From IMG/VR virus record IMGVR_UViG_3300033156_000961, positions 1-22,179 of that record: DNA of 22,179 nucleotides. One strand, given 5' to 3'. Position 1 is the stretch's first letter. Every line of letters starts with the position of its first letter. Below, piece by piece: positions 13,142 to 19,761 of the stretch. The notes under the pieces were generated by a model. The model was given only the letters and a program-made list of their open reading frames with translations. It was not told the DNA's origin and searched no databases. The translations under genes and the position numbers were made by a program. This stretch comes from a virus.

Positions 13142-13461
13142 TTATCATATTTTATTATTCCTTCTATATGAGCATGCCAATGATCTCTAATGGTTCTTCT
13201 TTTTAGTCGAAGAGTTATTCCTCTCCCAAATATCATTTTACTTCTATATAGAATTCTACCCCATGATTCTCTGGATATAGAGGTTACATGCTCATTATAA
13301 ACTACCATTGGAATTTTACAATTAGAGCAATCAACTATAACAAACTCTGATGTTGGAATATCTCTTGGATCTTCTGGCCAATATAATTTTGTGATAATTC
13401 TACCTTTTGAAAATATTTCACACAGTGGGCAACCATCTACTAGAAAAGTATCTGAATTCAT
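13138..13461 (-). CDS. HIT-superfamily (histidine triad) nucleotide hydrolase/transferase-like protein, zinc-binding
   Basis: Start chosen at ATG 13461 (107 aa), four bases after the stop of the preceding ORF; a longer start at 13527 would overlap that ORF by 62 bp. The protein opens with a C-P-L-C pair followed by E-I-F (compare C-x-F-C-K-I of Hint proteins), has C-S-N-C in the middle followed by K-I-P-M-V-V-Y-N-E-H, and ends with D-H-W-H-A-H-I-E-G, which matches the H-x-H-x-H-x-x triad. The two Cys pairs suggest a structural zinc. HIT enzymes act on nucleotide phosphoramidates and AMP adducts; aprataxin removes AMP from failed DNA ligation ends. ATGA overlap with the ligase fusion (13141) makes a functional link likely, but the specific aprataxin role is inference. 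Confidence 0.72.
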   Translation of the reverse strand: MNSDTFLVDGCPLCEIFSKGRIITKLYWPEDPRDIPTSEFVIVDCSNCKIPMVVYNEHVTSISRESWGRILYRSKMIFGRGITLRLKRRTIRDHWHAHIEGIIKYDK

Positions 13462-13465
13462 TTGG

Positions 13466-13675
13466 TTACAACCATTCTCGTCTAAGCGGAACCCAGTGTC
13501 CTGAGCTTGTTGTTCCAGACCAAACATATAGACACGTAGCTATAGCATTACCACCTTCTATTCCAGATGGTTTGAATCCAGTTATGTTTATAACACCATC
13601 TGAAAATGATGCAGAAGATGTAATTCCATCCGCTCTATAAGTTCCTATTATTGTTATTAAACCCCACTCTCCCAA
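13466..13675 (-). CDS. Small beta-rich ORF, TTG start (69 aa), possibly virion protein
   Basis: No ATG is available; the frame would start at TTG 13675 without a clear Shine-Dalgarno, so the start is uncertain. The translated sequence is Gly/Ser/Thr-rich with beta pattern (DGVINITGFKPSGIEGGNAI, then T-C-L-Y-V-W-S-G-T-T-S-S-G-H-W-V-P-L). This resembles single modules of viral surface proteins and argues that the ORF is real. It fills the gap between the 51-residue zinc protein and the HIT gene, with no other gene in this stretch. I do not recognise a family. Confidence 0.45.
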   Translation of the reverse strand: MGEWGLITIIGTYRADGITSSASFSDGVINITGFKPSGIEGGNAIATCLYVWSGTTSSGHWVPLRREWL

Positions 13676-13689
13676 ATAATAATTACATT

Positions 13690-13845
13690 TTAAATACTTC
13701 TAAGTAATTTAATAGTTTTTCCATCTTCTGTCTCTAATAGCAGAAAATCACCATTATTAATCGCAGCATTCCATCTACATCTATGACACTCTTTGTTTCT
13801 GTTTTTACAGATGTTATAGAATGAACAAACCACTTTTCCACTCAT
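13690..13845 (-). CDS. Small Cys-rich zinc-finger-like protein (51 aa)
   Basis: The ATG (13845-13843) overlaps the TGA of the prohead-protease-like gene as ATGA. Four Cys at residues 7, 13, 20 and 23 (C-x5-C-x6-C-x2-C, with C-H-R-C-R-W) suggest one zinc site; the second half is a short strand-turn-helix (GDFLLLETEDGKTIKLLRSI). The translational overlap makes it a likely real gene. A structural or nucleic-acid-binding mini-protein is possible; function is unknown. Confidence 0.6.
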   Translation of the reverse strand: MSGKVVCSFYNICKNRNKECHRCRWNAAINNGDFLLLETEDGKTIKLLRSI

Positions 13846-14330
13846 TTAATCCTCGCATCTGAGCAAGCTGGATATAAAACAATCGCAGCTCCTATGAATA
13901 CTATATTAGTAGCATCCTTTTTATTATCACTAGAATTCCATACATCTTCTGACTTAAGTTCAACAGATAGCCAATTTACTAGTCCAGCATCTATCAATCC
14001 AATTGTATCCTTAGCATTTCTAGTAACTGGAACTATATATAAATCAGCTTTAATTGCTCCATCCTGAAATCTTGGATTTTCCACATATCCTATCCTATCT
14101 AAAGTGTTCCAAGAATGGTCTAAATTGAGATAGTTCTCTTCCCATTTACTAGCTGCATTTTTTAGTTCACTAGAAGTATATCTGATTGGGTAGCTACTTA
14201 AACTATCACTATATTCACCGGGTGTTAATAGTGTAACATCACGATATATCCTAATATCCGTTGATTTGGATATCTCCTTTTTGTTATACTTAAATGGAAC
14301 TAAAGGTGTGTGTAGATGTAAATTATCCAT
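13842..14330 (-). CDS. Prohead protease-like protein (S78 type), follows portal (162 aa)
   Basis: Contains the conserved pattern of HK97-type capsid maturation proteases: H72 in L-N-L-D-H-S-W, a following I-G-Y-V-E-N-P-R-F and G-A-I-K-A-D-L-Y-I strand pair, then I-D-A-G-L-V-N-W-L-S-V-E with S122 at the catalytic position, and a terminal strand I-G-A-A-I-V-L-Y-P-A. The position right after the portal gene (GGGAGTTAG ribosome site inside the portal's last codons) is canonical. A second protease-like domain exists in the nucleotidyltransferase fusion, so one of the two may have changed role. Length is near that of a minimal protease without scaffold. Confidence 0.72.
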   Translation of the reverse strand: MDNLHLHTPLVPFKYNKKEISKSTDIRIYRDVTLLTPGEYSDSLSSYPIRYTSSELKNAASKWEENYLNLDHSWNTLDRIGYVENPRFQDGAIKADLYIVPVTRNAKDTIGLIDAGLVNWLSVELKSEDVWNSSDNKKDATNIVFIGAAIVLYPACSDARIK

Positions 14331-14332
14331 TA

Positions 14333-15523
14333 CTAACTCCCATCTTTTTTCAACGGCGCATAGCCAAACATAGCTCTAATTTCATCAACAGAGAATGGTT
14401 TCTCTTCACCCTCTCTATAACCTCTAAGTAAATTACCTAACCATTTTGCTTTAACAGCTTCATCTGCATCGGTTACCGAATTAAATTTAATATCTACAGT
14501 TCCTTCTTTTTTATTATATTCCTTTAATATAGCATCTATCAATTCATTTTTTGTTTGATTTGCTAGTTTCATTTGAAATGCTCTTATCATCCTTTCATAT
14601 AGTATTTCTTTTACTTTTGCTGTGGCTTCTGTAGATCCTTGTCCTAAACCCAACGCTTCTTCTGGACATAATAGCCCTATTACTGATTGGGTTAAGAAAA
14701 TATTAAAGTATTCTTCTACACCCTGAACTCCTTTTTCATCTATAGTATCTATCTTAACTACACCAGGAACTACAAACTCATTGGTTGATACAATATCTTC
14801 AAACTTCTTTTCGATATCCTCCATTATTTCTCTTGGAGGTATATCATTTTCATTCCCGACTGTGATTACATATTTTGCTGTATGTCTCTGGATTGCATTA
14901 AATATAGCTTCATCTGTTTCTATCTTTCTATCTATAGTATTCTTACTCGGTTCAATTAGTGATATTCCATATGGAGAAGATGGGTTTGGAAAGAATTTTA
15001 TATGAATAATATCTTCTGGTTTTAATACTACATCTCTTACCTTTCCATTTATTATTTGTTGATAAGATTCTATATTTCCATATGGATCTGTATTAATTAC
15101 TATAGTTTTAGGATCTACGGTCTTGAGATCTGTTATTCTTCCAGAGGGTGTTCTAACAATCTCTATGAATGCATCGCCATATACTAGAGCAAAGACAACA
15201 TTATCTAATAATATTGACTGGAAGTTTAATTTATCTAAATATTTTTGTATTAACTTTTTAGCTTCTTCATCTTCAGAGGTAAGATGGTAGCCCACCATAA
15301 CCGTATTCCAAGCAGTGATATTAATACTAGCAAATACTATTCCCTCTCCATTATAGTATTTCCAATAAGTTTCTAAAGTGTTTACATTTCGAGTAGATGT
15401 CTTTGGGGTTCCTGAATATCTTTTTTTGCCTGTATATACAATAGTTTTGTATCTTCCAGATTCATCCTTCCATATAGAGTTTTTTCTTCTTCTAAATAAT
15501 TTAAATGGATTATATAATTTCAT
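14333..15523 (-). CDS. Portal protein (396 aa)
   Basis: HK97-family portal features: a basic N-terminus (NPFKLFRRRK), a wing with F-A-S-I-N-I-T-A-W-N-T, the clip/stem region with N-V-V-F-A-L-V-Y-G-D-A-F-I-E-I, D-P-K-T-I-V-I-N and P-E-D-I-I-H-I-K-F-F-P-N, followed by S-P-Y-G-I-S-L-I-E-P. A long helical C-terminal half carries T-Q-S-V-I-G-L-L-C-P-E-E-A-L-G-L-G-Q-G and E-A-T-A-K-V-K. It forms the dodecameric DNA gate at the capsid vertex and docks the terminase. Length is normal for archaeal and bacterial tailed viruses. It stands between Alba/terminase and the protease gene. The start at 15523 has only a weak ribosome site. Confidence 0.88.
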   Translation of the reverse strand: MKLYNPFKLFRRRKNSIWKDESGRYKTIVYTGKKRYSGTPKTSTRNVNTLETYWKYYNGEGIVFASINITAWNTVMVGYHLTSEDEEAKKLIQKYLDKLNFQSILLDNVVFALVYGDAFIEIVRTPSGRITDLKTVDPKTIVINTDPYGNIESYQQIINGKVRDVVLKPEDIIHIKFFPNPSSPYGISLIEPSKNTIDRKIETDEAIFNAIQRHTAKYVITVGNENDIPPREIMEDIEKKFEDIVSTNEFVVPGVVKIDTIDEKGVQGVEEYFNIFLTQSVIGLLCPEEALGLGQGSTEATAKVKEILYERMIRAFQMKLANQTKNELIDAILKEYNKKEGTVDIKFNSVTDADEAVKAKWLGNLLRGYREGEEKPFSVDEIRAMFGYAPLKKDGS

Positions 15524-15539
15524 AATCTAATTCTCTTTT

Positions 15540-15797
15540 TTATTCTTTTTTCCTTTTTCCGGAAAGAATTATCTCTATTGTTGATACATTTCTCTTCTCA
15601 AATGGCTCACTTCCAACTGTGATAGTATACTTCGGATCTTCAAGATAATCTCGTATTAGAATAGCTAGAATATCTATAGCTCTTTTTATATTATTGCCTC
15701 TAGCTACTATTTTGATATCTTGGTCTTTCCGAAGGGAGTAGAAGCAAGCTGAGATATATCTAGATATATCCTTATTTCCTATATAGATTTCTTCCAT
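15540..15797 (-). CDS. alba: Alba-family DNA/RNA-binding chromatin protein, virus-encoded
   Basis: An 85-residue protein that matches archaeal Alba from end to end: I-Y-I-G-N-K-D-I-S-R-Y-I-S-A (compare the V-L-I-G-K-K-P-V-M-N-Y-V of Sulfolobus Alba), the I-K-I-V-A-R-G-N-N-I-K-R-A-I-D strand-helix with the R-G-x-x-I-x-x-A-[VI]-D signature, and the beta-hairpin end N-V-S-T-I-E-I. A strong ribosome site GGGAGGTAA precedes ATG 15797. It is packed between the terminase and portal genes (gaps of 2 and 16 bases), an unexpected place for a nucleoid protein. It may coat viral DNA before or during packaging, displace host Alba, or act on viral RNA. The classical acetylation Lys region is replaced by G-N-K-D. 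Confidence 0.88.
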   Translation of the reverse strand: MEEIYIGNKDISRYISACFYSLRKDQDIKIVARGNNIKRAIDILAILIRDYLEDPKYTITVGSEPFEKRNVSTIEIILSGKRKKE

Positions 15798-15799
15798 AT

Positions 15800-17221
15800 T
15801 TACCTCCCTATTTTTCTGATTCTATATTTCTCTTTGTTAACATTCCTAGTTGGGGTTGTTATCTTAGTGTGAATTAAACTAGGAACTTCATTCCAATTTA
15901 TCTCTCTCTCTTTTTCAGAAAGATGAGAGATTTGGATAGCAAATGAAAGGGAATCTATTGTATCATCGTGAGCTCCTCTTGGGAACACTTTTAGTTCCTC
16001 AATCCAATCATCTAATTCAGGATTCATAAATATCCTATTGGTCTCAAAGAGTACCGATAATCTCTGAACTCTTGACATTCTATCATTAGCTATAGAGGTT
16101 TTTATTGGAACAAGTGGTAATGTGCTTATTTCCATGAGTTGATCTGTTATTATCTTCTGTTGAGCCGATGATTCTATTCCTATTCTAATTGGATTCCACT
16201 TTCCAGCGTAAGATTGAATTAATTCAAATTGTCTAAACAATGATGTTTTGGTCCGAAGACCATCTACAACATATATACATCCATTAGCAACTAATATTAC
16301 AGTTATGCAGAAATAATCAGAATCATCTCCAGCTGAAGCAAAATCAACTCCTATGTATGATTCATAAGGAGGGATTGGGATTCTATAATTCTCAATTGAA
16401 TTTTGTAACCATTCACCTCTTATGGGTGAATTCTTATCCATTATTATATTATTTTGATATTGAAGCTCAAAGCTTATTGATCCGATACTTCTTTCTATAG
16501 CTTTTAATTTTTCATATGAGTATCTTTCAGGCCACAGAACTATTTTCTTTTCTCTATCTATGATTGCTTGATATCTCTTAGTTGTAAAACTGGGATCTCT
16601 AGAAAGATAATCATATATATCCCTTTCATTCCATCTAGTTCCTATAGTTATTATTTTTCCTTCTGGTTCTAGCATAGGAACTAGAGTTTGGTTATACCAT
16701 CTTATTAATTCTCTTCTTCTATGTTCTGTTCTAGAATTTCTTTGATCTGTAATATCATCTAAAACTATGATATCATAATGCCCTCCAACCATGGAGGAGG
16801 TGATACCCAATACTGTAACTGTTGGCTCTTTATGAGCAAACCCAGATTTGCCAGCTCTTCTAACTTTTAAAGCTGACCTCGTCCATACACCAGAATATCC
16901 TCTCTGGTCACCAAATAATTCTATTAATTTTTGATTCTCTTCTAGATGATGTTTAATAAAACTCATCATCTCATCAGCCTTATCTTGGCTGATAGTCACT
17001 ATCAATATCCTAATATCAGGATCTCTTATAATTCTCCAAATTATATAAGCTCCAACAAGACTGGTTTTACCATGTGATCTTGGAGCTTGAAGGCAAACGA
17101 ATTGGTGTTTCTCAAATAATTCTAACCATTCCCTATGGAAATTTTTACACTCTAATCCTAATACATCAGTAGTGAAAGCTATAGGATCAAGCGAATATTT
17201 TAATAATTCAAGTTCTGCCAT
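15800..17221 (-). CDS. terL: Terminase large subunit (ATPase + nuclease), 473 aa
   Basis: ATPase: Walker A A46-P-R-S-H-G-K-T53; Walker B I-I-V-L-D-D 151-156; coupling motif I-G-T-R-W 193-197. C-terminal RNase H-like nuclease: D293 in G-V-D-F-A-S, E350 in I-G-I-E-S-S, and D419-D420 in H-D-D-T-I-D-S-L. All expected acidic residues are present, so both motor and cutting activity should work. The protein has normal length and ends in a basic tail (RNVNKEKYRIRKIGR). It translocates DNA into proheads through the portal encoded downstream. The start at 17221 has no strong ribosome site but has late-type elements 35-50 nt upstream. Confidence 0.93.
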   Translation of the reverse strand: MAELELLKYSLDPIAFTTDVLGLECKNFHREWLELFEKHQFVCLQAPRSHGKTSLVGAYIIWRIIRDPDIRILIVTISQDKADEMMSFIKHHLEENQKLIELFGDQRGYSGVWTRSALKVRRAGKSGFAHKEPTVTVLGITSSMVGGHYDIIVLDDITDQRNSRTEHRRRELIRWYNQTLVPMLEPEGKIITIGTRWNERDIYDYLSRDPSFTTKRYQAIIDREKKIVLWPERYSYEKLKAIERSIGSISFELQYQNNIIMDKNSPIRGEWLQNSIENYRIPIPPYESYIGVDFASAGDDSDYFCITVILVANGCIYVVDGLRTKTSLFRQFELIQSYAGKWNPIRIGIESSAQQKIITDQLMEISTLPLVPIKTSIANDRMSRVQRLSVLFETNRIFMNPELDDWIEELKVFPRGAHDDTIDSLSFAIQISHLSEKEREINWNEVPSLIHTKITTPTRNVNKEKYRIRKIGR

Positions 17222-17255
17222 AAGAGTCTATATTAATAACAATAAAAAAATAAAA

Positions 17256-17270
17256 AACATTAAAACATTA
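17256..17270 (-). promoter_or_regulatory. Candidate late promoter region of the terminase gene (TTAATGTT twice)
   Basis: Minus-strand TTAATGTTTTAATGTTTTTT repeats a form of the late word (AATGTT) and is followed by an A/T-rich tract ending 35 nt before ATG 17221. It is a weaker relative of TGTATGTT. The poly-T could also terminate the upstream mRNA. Confidence 0.35.
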
Positions 17271-17302
17271 ACTCTGATATTTCTTTATCTATTTTTAGGC
17301 TA

Positions 17303-17434
17303 TTAGAAGCTAAAGCCTAGACTGAAAGTCAATCCCAGCACAAGTTTAAATAGATAGATAATACCGAGAAATGGTAGAATCCATTTTGCAGCATCAGCAA
17401 GCCATTTATCTAAATCCATATTTTTCTTTCTCAT
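17303..17434 (-). CDS. Single-pass membrane mini-protein (43 aa)
   Basis: Begins with a basic stretch (MRKKNMDLDKW), then an amphipathic part and a hydrophobic span W-I-L-P-F-L-G-I-I-Y-L-F-K-L-V-L-G-L. GTGAT precedes ATG 17434, supporting that start; ATG 17419 is an alternative, 34 nt behind an AGTATGTT word (17453-17460). It lies between the two-helix membrane protein and the terminase. It could be a holin partner or spanin-like anchor. An inverted repeat TAGGCT/AGCCTA (17296-17319) spans its stop codon. Not recognised. Confidence 0.55.
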   Translation of the reverse strand: MRKKNMDLDKWLADAAKWILPFLGIIYLFKLVLGLTFSLGFSF

Positions 17435-17507
17435 ATTATCACATTTCTTCTAACATACTAGATCTTTTAGATACCTTAGTAATACATGAATCAAAATAGA
17501 AACGATA

Positions 17508-17753
17508 CTAGTATTCTACTTCTTCAGTATCATTTCTGTGTTTAATGTAATTTATTGTTGCATGGATTATAGCCACTACTAATGGAATAAAAACTGCATA
17601 TTCTGGTGGAAATTCCTCATTTTGTAGGAATTCGGCAGTGTAAGCAAGTATTACTGGTATCAGTGTCATGAATAATCCAGTAAAGAATTTCTTAACTGTT
17701 ATCCATGGATCATAAGAAGAAACTGTGATTGTTTTCTTTCTCTTTTTTGGCAT
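17508..17753 (-). CDS. Two-helix membrane protein, holin-like (81 aa)
   Basis: A basic N-terminus (MPKKRKKTITV), then two hydrophobic spans (F-F-T-G-L-F-M-T-L-I-P-V-I-L-A-Y near 23-40, and Y-A-V-F-I-P-L-V-V-A-I-I-H-A near 52-66) separated by an acidic loop (EFLQNEEFPPE), and a charged tail. This matches small holins in size and topology. AGGAGGAATGG supplies a strong ribosome site, overlapping the end of the small-terminase-like gene. Location between the terminase subunits is unusual, and no lysis enzyme was seen in the window. Confidence 0.6.
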   Translation of the reverse strand: MPKKRKKTITVSSYDPWITVKKFFTGLFMTLIPVILAYTAEFLQNEEFPPEYAVFIPLVVAIIHATINYIKHRNDTEEVEY

Positions 17754-17766
17754 ATTTCCATTCCTC

Positions 17767-18321
17767 CTATTTATCTTCTATTAATTTTGAAACAGCGTTT
17801 CTACATTTGTCACATAGGACTTTAGAGAACTCTAGGAGCATTATTTTTGTATTTTGCTCCTTTTTAAGATTTATATGATATATATTAGAGGTTTGTCTAG
17901 TTCCATACTGCATTAAAGAAACCCAGTTCTTTCGAAGTTGGTCTAGGCTATCTCTGACTTCTTTAATAGCCTTTAGAGTTATTATAGAATTTCCTTCTTG
18001 CTCCACCTTATCTAGTAATTTAGAAGATTTATTATAGAGTTTTTCAGCTTTAGCATTAAGGTCTTTGATAGCTTTTCTATATTCTTTAATAAATAGATCT
18101 AGTGGATCTTTTCCTTCTTCTAATTTGTCTTCTATTTCTTTTCTTTCTCTGGATTCTATCCATCTCTGCACACTCATTGCAGACAAATCTTTCAAATCGA
18201 CTATTTCTGGATGGTTATTTCTTATAGTCTCAGCTATTTTAGCTCTACTGAGTCCGAAATCCAATAAGGATTGAGCTTCATCCTCTAGTCCATATTTTAT
18301 TATTTTATTTATATTTCCCAT
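17767..18321 (-). CDS. Terminase small subunit-like DNA-binding protein (184 aa)
   Basis: Residues ~8-55 look like a helix-turn-helix (EAQSLLDFGLSRAKIAETIR, then L-S-A-M-S-V-Q-R-W-I-E), the DNA-recognition part of small terminases. Residues ~60-140 are a long coiled coil (KEYRKAIKDLNAKAEKLYNK, then A-I-K-E-V-R-D-S-L-D-Q-L), giving the oligomerisation core. The C-terminus carries C-D-K-C, a possible metal pair. It is the first gene of the minus-strand packaging block, two membrane genes before the large subunit. Assignment rests on architecture and order; sequence families of small terminases diverge too far for recognition. Confidence 0.65.
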   Translation of the reverse strand: MGNINKIIKYGLEDEAQSLLDFGLSRAKIAETIRNNHPEIVDLKDLSAMSVQRWIESRERKEIEDKLEEGKDPLDLFIKEYRKAIKDLNAKAEKLYNKSSKLLDKVEQEGNSIITLKAIKEVRDSLDQLRKNWVSLMQYGTRQTSNIYHINLKKEQNTKIMLLEFSKVLCDKCRNAVSKLIEDK

Positions 18322-18331
18322 TCTATATATC

Positions 18332-18361
18332 CTCTAAATATAGAGTATAGTATAATTATAC
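18332..18361 (-). promoter_or_regulatory. Palindromic leader in front of the small-terminase gene
   Basis: Two palindromes lie before ATG 18321: CTCTA-AATA-TAGAG (18332-18345) and the perfect 12-mer GTATAATTATAC (18350-18361). On the minus strand the first hairpin ends in TAGAGG, so it takes in part of the GAGG ribosome site. Leader control of translation or an operator is possible. Confidence 0.4.
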
Positions 18362-18832
18362 CCTACCTTCATCCCGCCTTAGCTTGGCACGCCGTTCTTA
18401 ACTCTTTCTCTCAATAATATTATATAAAGACCAAAAATATTATATAATAAAAAACGACCCTAGATAGTAGTGATAGAAATCATAATTCCGTTACCGCGTA
18501 GCTGGAGAACTAAGCAGCAACTTAGCATATAGAATTCATTTAAGGTTTGTTTATGTTATATATAAATATTTATTAAAAGACATAAAGTAATCAAATGATA
18601 ACTAATTGTTACTTAGTTAAAGTCTTATCTAATGACTTATAGTAAACATAAAGTCAAATAGACATAAGTCATGACATTAGTCAATGGTTGGATTATCTAG
18701 CTATTTTTATAATATTGATTGAATATTAATTCTCTCCTGTTCCAACAGGAGTAAGTTAAGGTTGAACCTTTACATAAGTTAAGCTCTAGCATTTATATAG
18801 AAATCCTGTAAGCTTACAACCTAAACGAAAGA

Positions 18833-18867
18833 TTTATATACCCCCAAGAGTATTATCTGTTGGTGAT
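18833..18867 (+). promoter_or_regulatory. Archaeal BRE/TATA promoter and ribosome site of the plus-strand HNH gene
   Basis: TTTATATA at 18833-18840 is preceded by CGAAAGA, a purine-rich BRE, and lies 33-40 bases before ATG 18873; GGTGAT (18862-18867) is the Shine-Dalgarno. The TATA-to-ATG distance predicts a leader of about 10-12 nt. Confidence 0.75.
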
Positions 18868-18872
18868 TAAGA

Positions 18873-19397
18873 ATGTGTGAAAAAATCAACATAACGGAAA
18901 TAAAGGAAATTGATGAAACCTATCTCAAGATAGATAGGCTATTACAAGAAAATAAAGAAATAGAAAAACCAACATTCGATGAGAAAGAATGTTGCGTTTT
19001 AAATACAAAAAATATAATAAAAATCTTACAATTATTCGGAAATAAAAGAATACTTGTAAGATACGGTATAGCATTTTTCAGGAGTAACAGTTATTGGAAA
19101 GTAAACTTATGTAATACTGAAAAATTACCTGACTACTTAAAGAAAAATCGGAAATCATTACACAGATTAGTTTATACAGTATATTACGGTTATCCTAAAG
19201 GTATTACTTCAAAAGACTTTGAAATCCATCACATGTGTAGAAATCCAGAATGCTTAAACCCATTACATCTGATAGCTATACCAAAAGATAAACATAAAGA
19301 AGTTGAATATCTAAACCAAAAACTCCTAAAAGAAGGTAAAACCTTTCAAGAGATAAGGTTTATCATAAGGAAAAAATTGAATAAAGGGGAAATCTAA
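18873..19397 (+). CDS. HNH homing-endonuclease-like protein (HNH_3 type, 174 aa)
   Basis: An N-terminal ~85 residues, partly charged helix, precede an HNH_3 core: L-H-R-L-V-Y-T-V-Y-Y-G near 97-107, F-E-I-H-H-M-C near 117-123, R-N-P-E-C-L-N-P-L-H-L near 124-134, then I-P-K-D-K-H. This is the 'H-R-[LV] ... D/I-H-H-x-C ... C-x-N-P-x-H-L' pattern of freestanding phage HNH nucleases. The C-terminal helix is basic (FIIRKKLNKGE). It stands alone on the plus strand between the structural and small-gene blocks, with its own strong promoter. Either a selfish nuclease or an early viral function is possible. Confidence 0.8.
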   Translation: MCEKINITEIKEIDETYLKIDRLLQENKEIEKPTFDEKECCVLNTKNIIKILQLFGNKRILVRYGIAFFRSNSYWKVNLCNTEKLPDYLKKNRKSLHRLVYTVYYGYPKGITSKDFEIHHMCRNPECLNPLHLIAIPKDKHKEVEYLNQKLLKEGKTFQEIRFIIRKKLNKGEI

Positions 19398-19435
19398 AAA
19401 CTCCCCTCTTAATTATAAATAAGGAGATCGAGAAA

Positions 19436-19570
19436 ATGAAAAAATATAAAAATGTAAAAATGGCGTTAAGATACGCCAAGAAAAATAACTTAAAGGTCTA
19501 TCGTGAAAGGGAGATCGCCCAAGATAAAAAAGGTAGACTATATTATAGAACAGTTTACCTTGTCTATTAA
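19436..19570 (+). CDS. Small basic protein (44 aa), unrecognised
   Basis: ATG 19436 follows AAGGAGATCG, a good ribosome site, 38 bases after the HNH stop, so the two are probably on one mRNA. Lys/Arg/Tyr-rich with no acidic patch: MKKYKNVKMALRYAKKNNLK, then R-E-R-E-I-A-Q-D-K-K-G-R-L-Y-Y-R-T-V-Y. Net charge is strongly positive, suggesting nucleic-acid binding; the second half could form a beta hairpin. A long T-run terminates behind it. Function unknown. Confidence 0.6.
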   Translation: MKKYKNVKMALRYAKKNNLKVYREREIAQDKKGRLYYRTVYLVY

Positions 19571-19585
19571 TCTTTTTTTTTTATT
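19571..19585 (+). terminator. Oligo-T terminator of the plus-strand pair of genes
   Basis: Immediately behind the TAA at 19568-19570 lies TC followed by an unbroken run of T and further T-rich sequence. Archaeal RNA polymerase terminates at such U-tracts without a hairpin. Confidence 0.6.
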
Positions 19586-19612
19586 TATTTTATTATTTTT
19601 TTAGAGTAACCT

Positions 19613-19688
19613 ATTACGCATTACATTATCAATATTTTTATTTTTATATTTTTATATTAGTCTATAGAATGTTACGCCAATTATCCCC
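19613..19688. repeat. GTTACGC repeat pair 1 (between convergent genes)
   Basis: Copies ATTACGCATTACATTATC (19613-19630) and GTTACGCCAATTATCC (from 19671). Unlike the other pairs, these lie between the ends of convergent genes and have no start codon or clear TATA to their left, so promoter control is not their only possible role. Confidence 0.7.
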
Positions 19689-19749
19689 AGATTTTTATTT
19701 TAATGATTGGATAATAAAGATCCTATGATTTATATCAGCTGAAATATAT

Positions 19750-19758
19750 AAAAAAAAA
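19750..19758 (-). terminator. U-tract terminator of the 58-aa gene
   Basis: Nine A on the plus strand, read as nine U on the minus strand, begin three bases behind the stop at 19762. Confidence 0.55.
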
Positions 19759-19761
19759 TAT

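Larger units (their letters stand above)
18322..18872. other. Divergent intergenic control region (about 550 bp, no gene seen)
   Basis: No convincing ORF or tRNA. Contents: direct repeat AATATTATATAA at 18416-18427 and 18436-18447, forming TATA-like boxes for the leftward block; a patch of higher G+C (18370-18400) that would fall in the leftward leader; a short CTAAG/CTTAG hairpin (18510-18525); an AT-rich stretch with repeated AAGTC/GACTT words, including ATGACTTAT (18632-18640) inverted as ATAAGTCAT (18664-18672); a tight palindrome CTCCTGTT-CC-AACAGGAG (18734-18751); AAGGTT-G-AACCTT (18758-18770); and direct repeats TAAGTTAAG (18752-18760, 18775-18783). It plausibly holds operators and perhaps a replication origin; neither is proven. 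Confidence 0.5.

Noticed and set aside
13462-13527. Longer start (ATG 13527) for the HIT protein
   Set aside because: It would overlap the preceding 69-residue ORF by 62 bp and adds a segment outside the HIT fold; ATG 13461 follows the upstream stop by four bases. Not fully excluded.
18360-18560. Possible tRNA or other stable RNA in the higher-G+C patch
   Set aside because: No T-loop sequence (G-T-T-C-[AG]-A), acceptor stem or cloverleaf could be assembled on either strand; only short hairpins are present.
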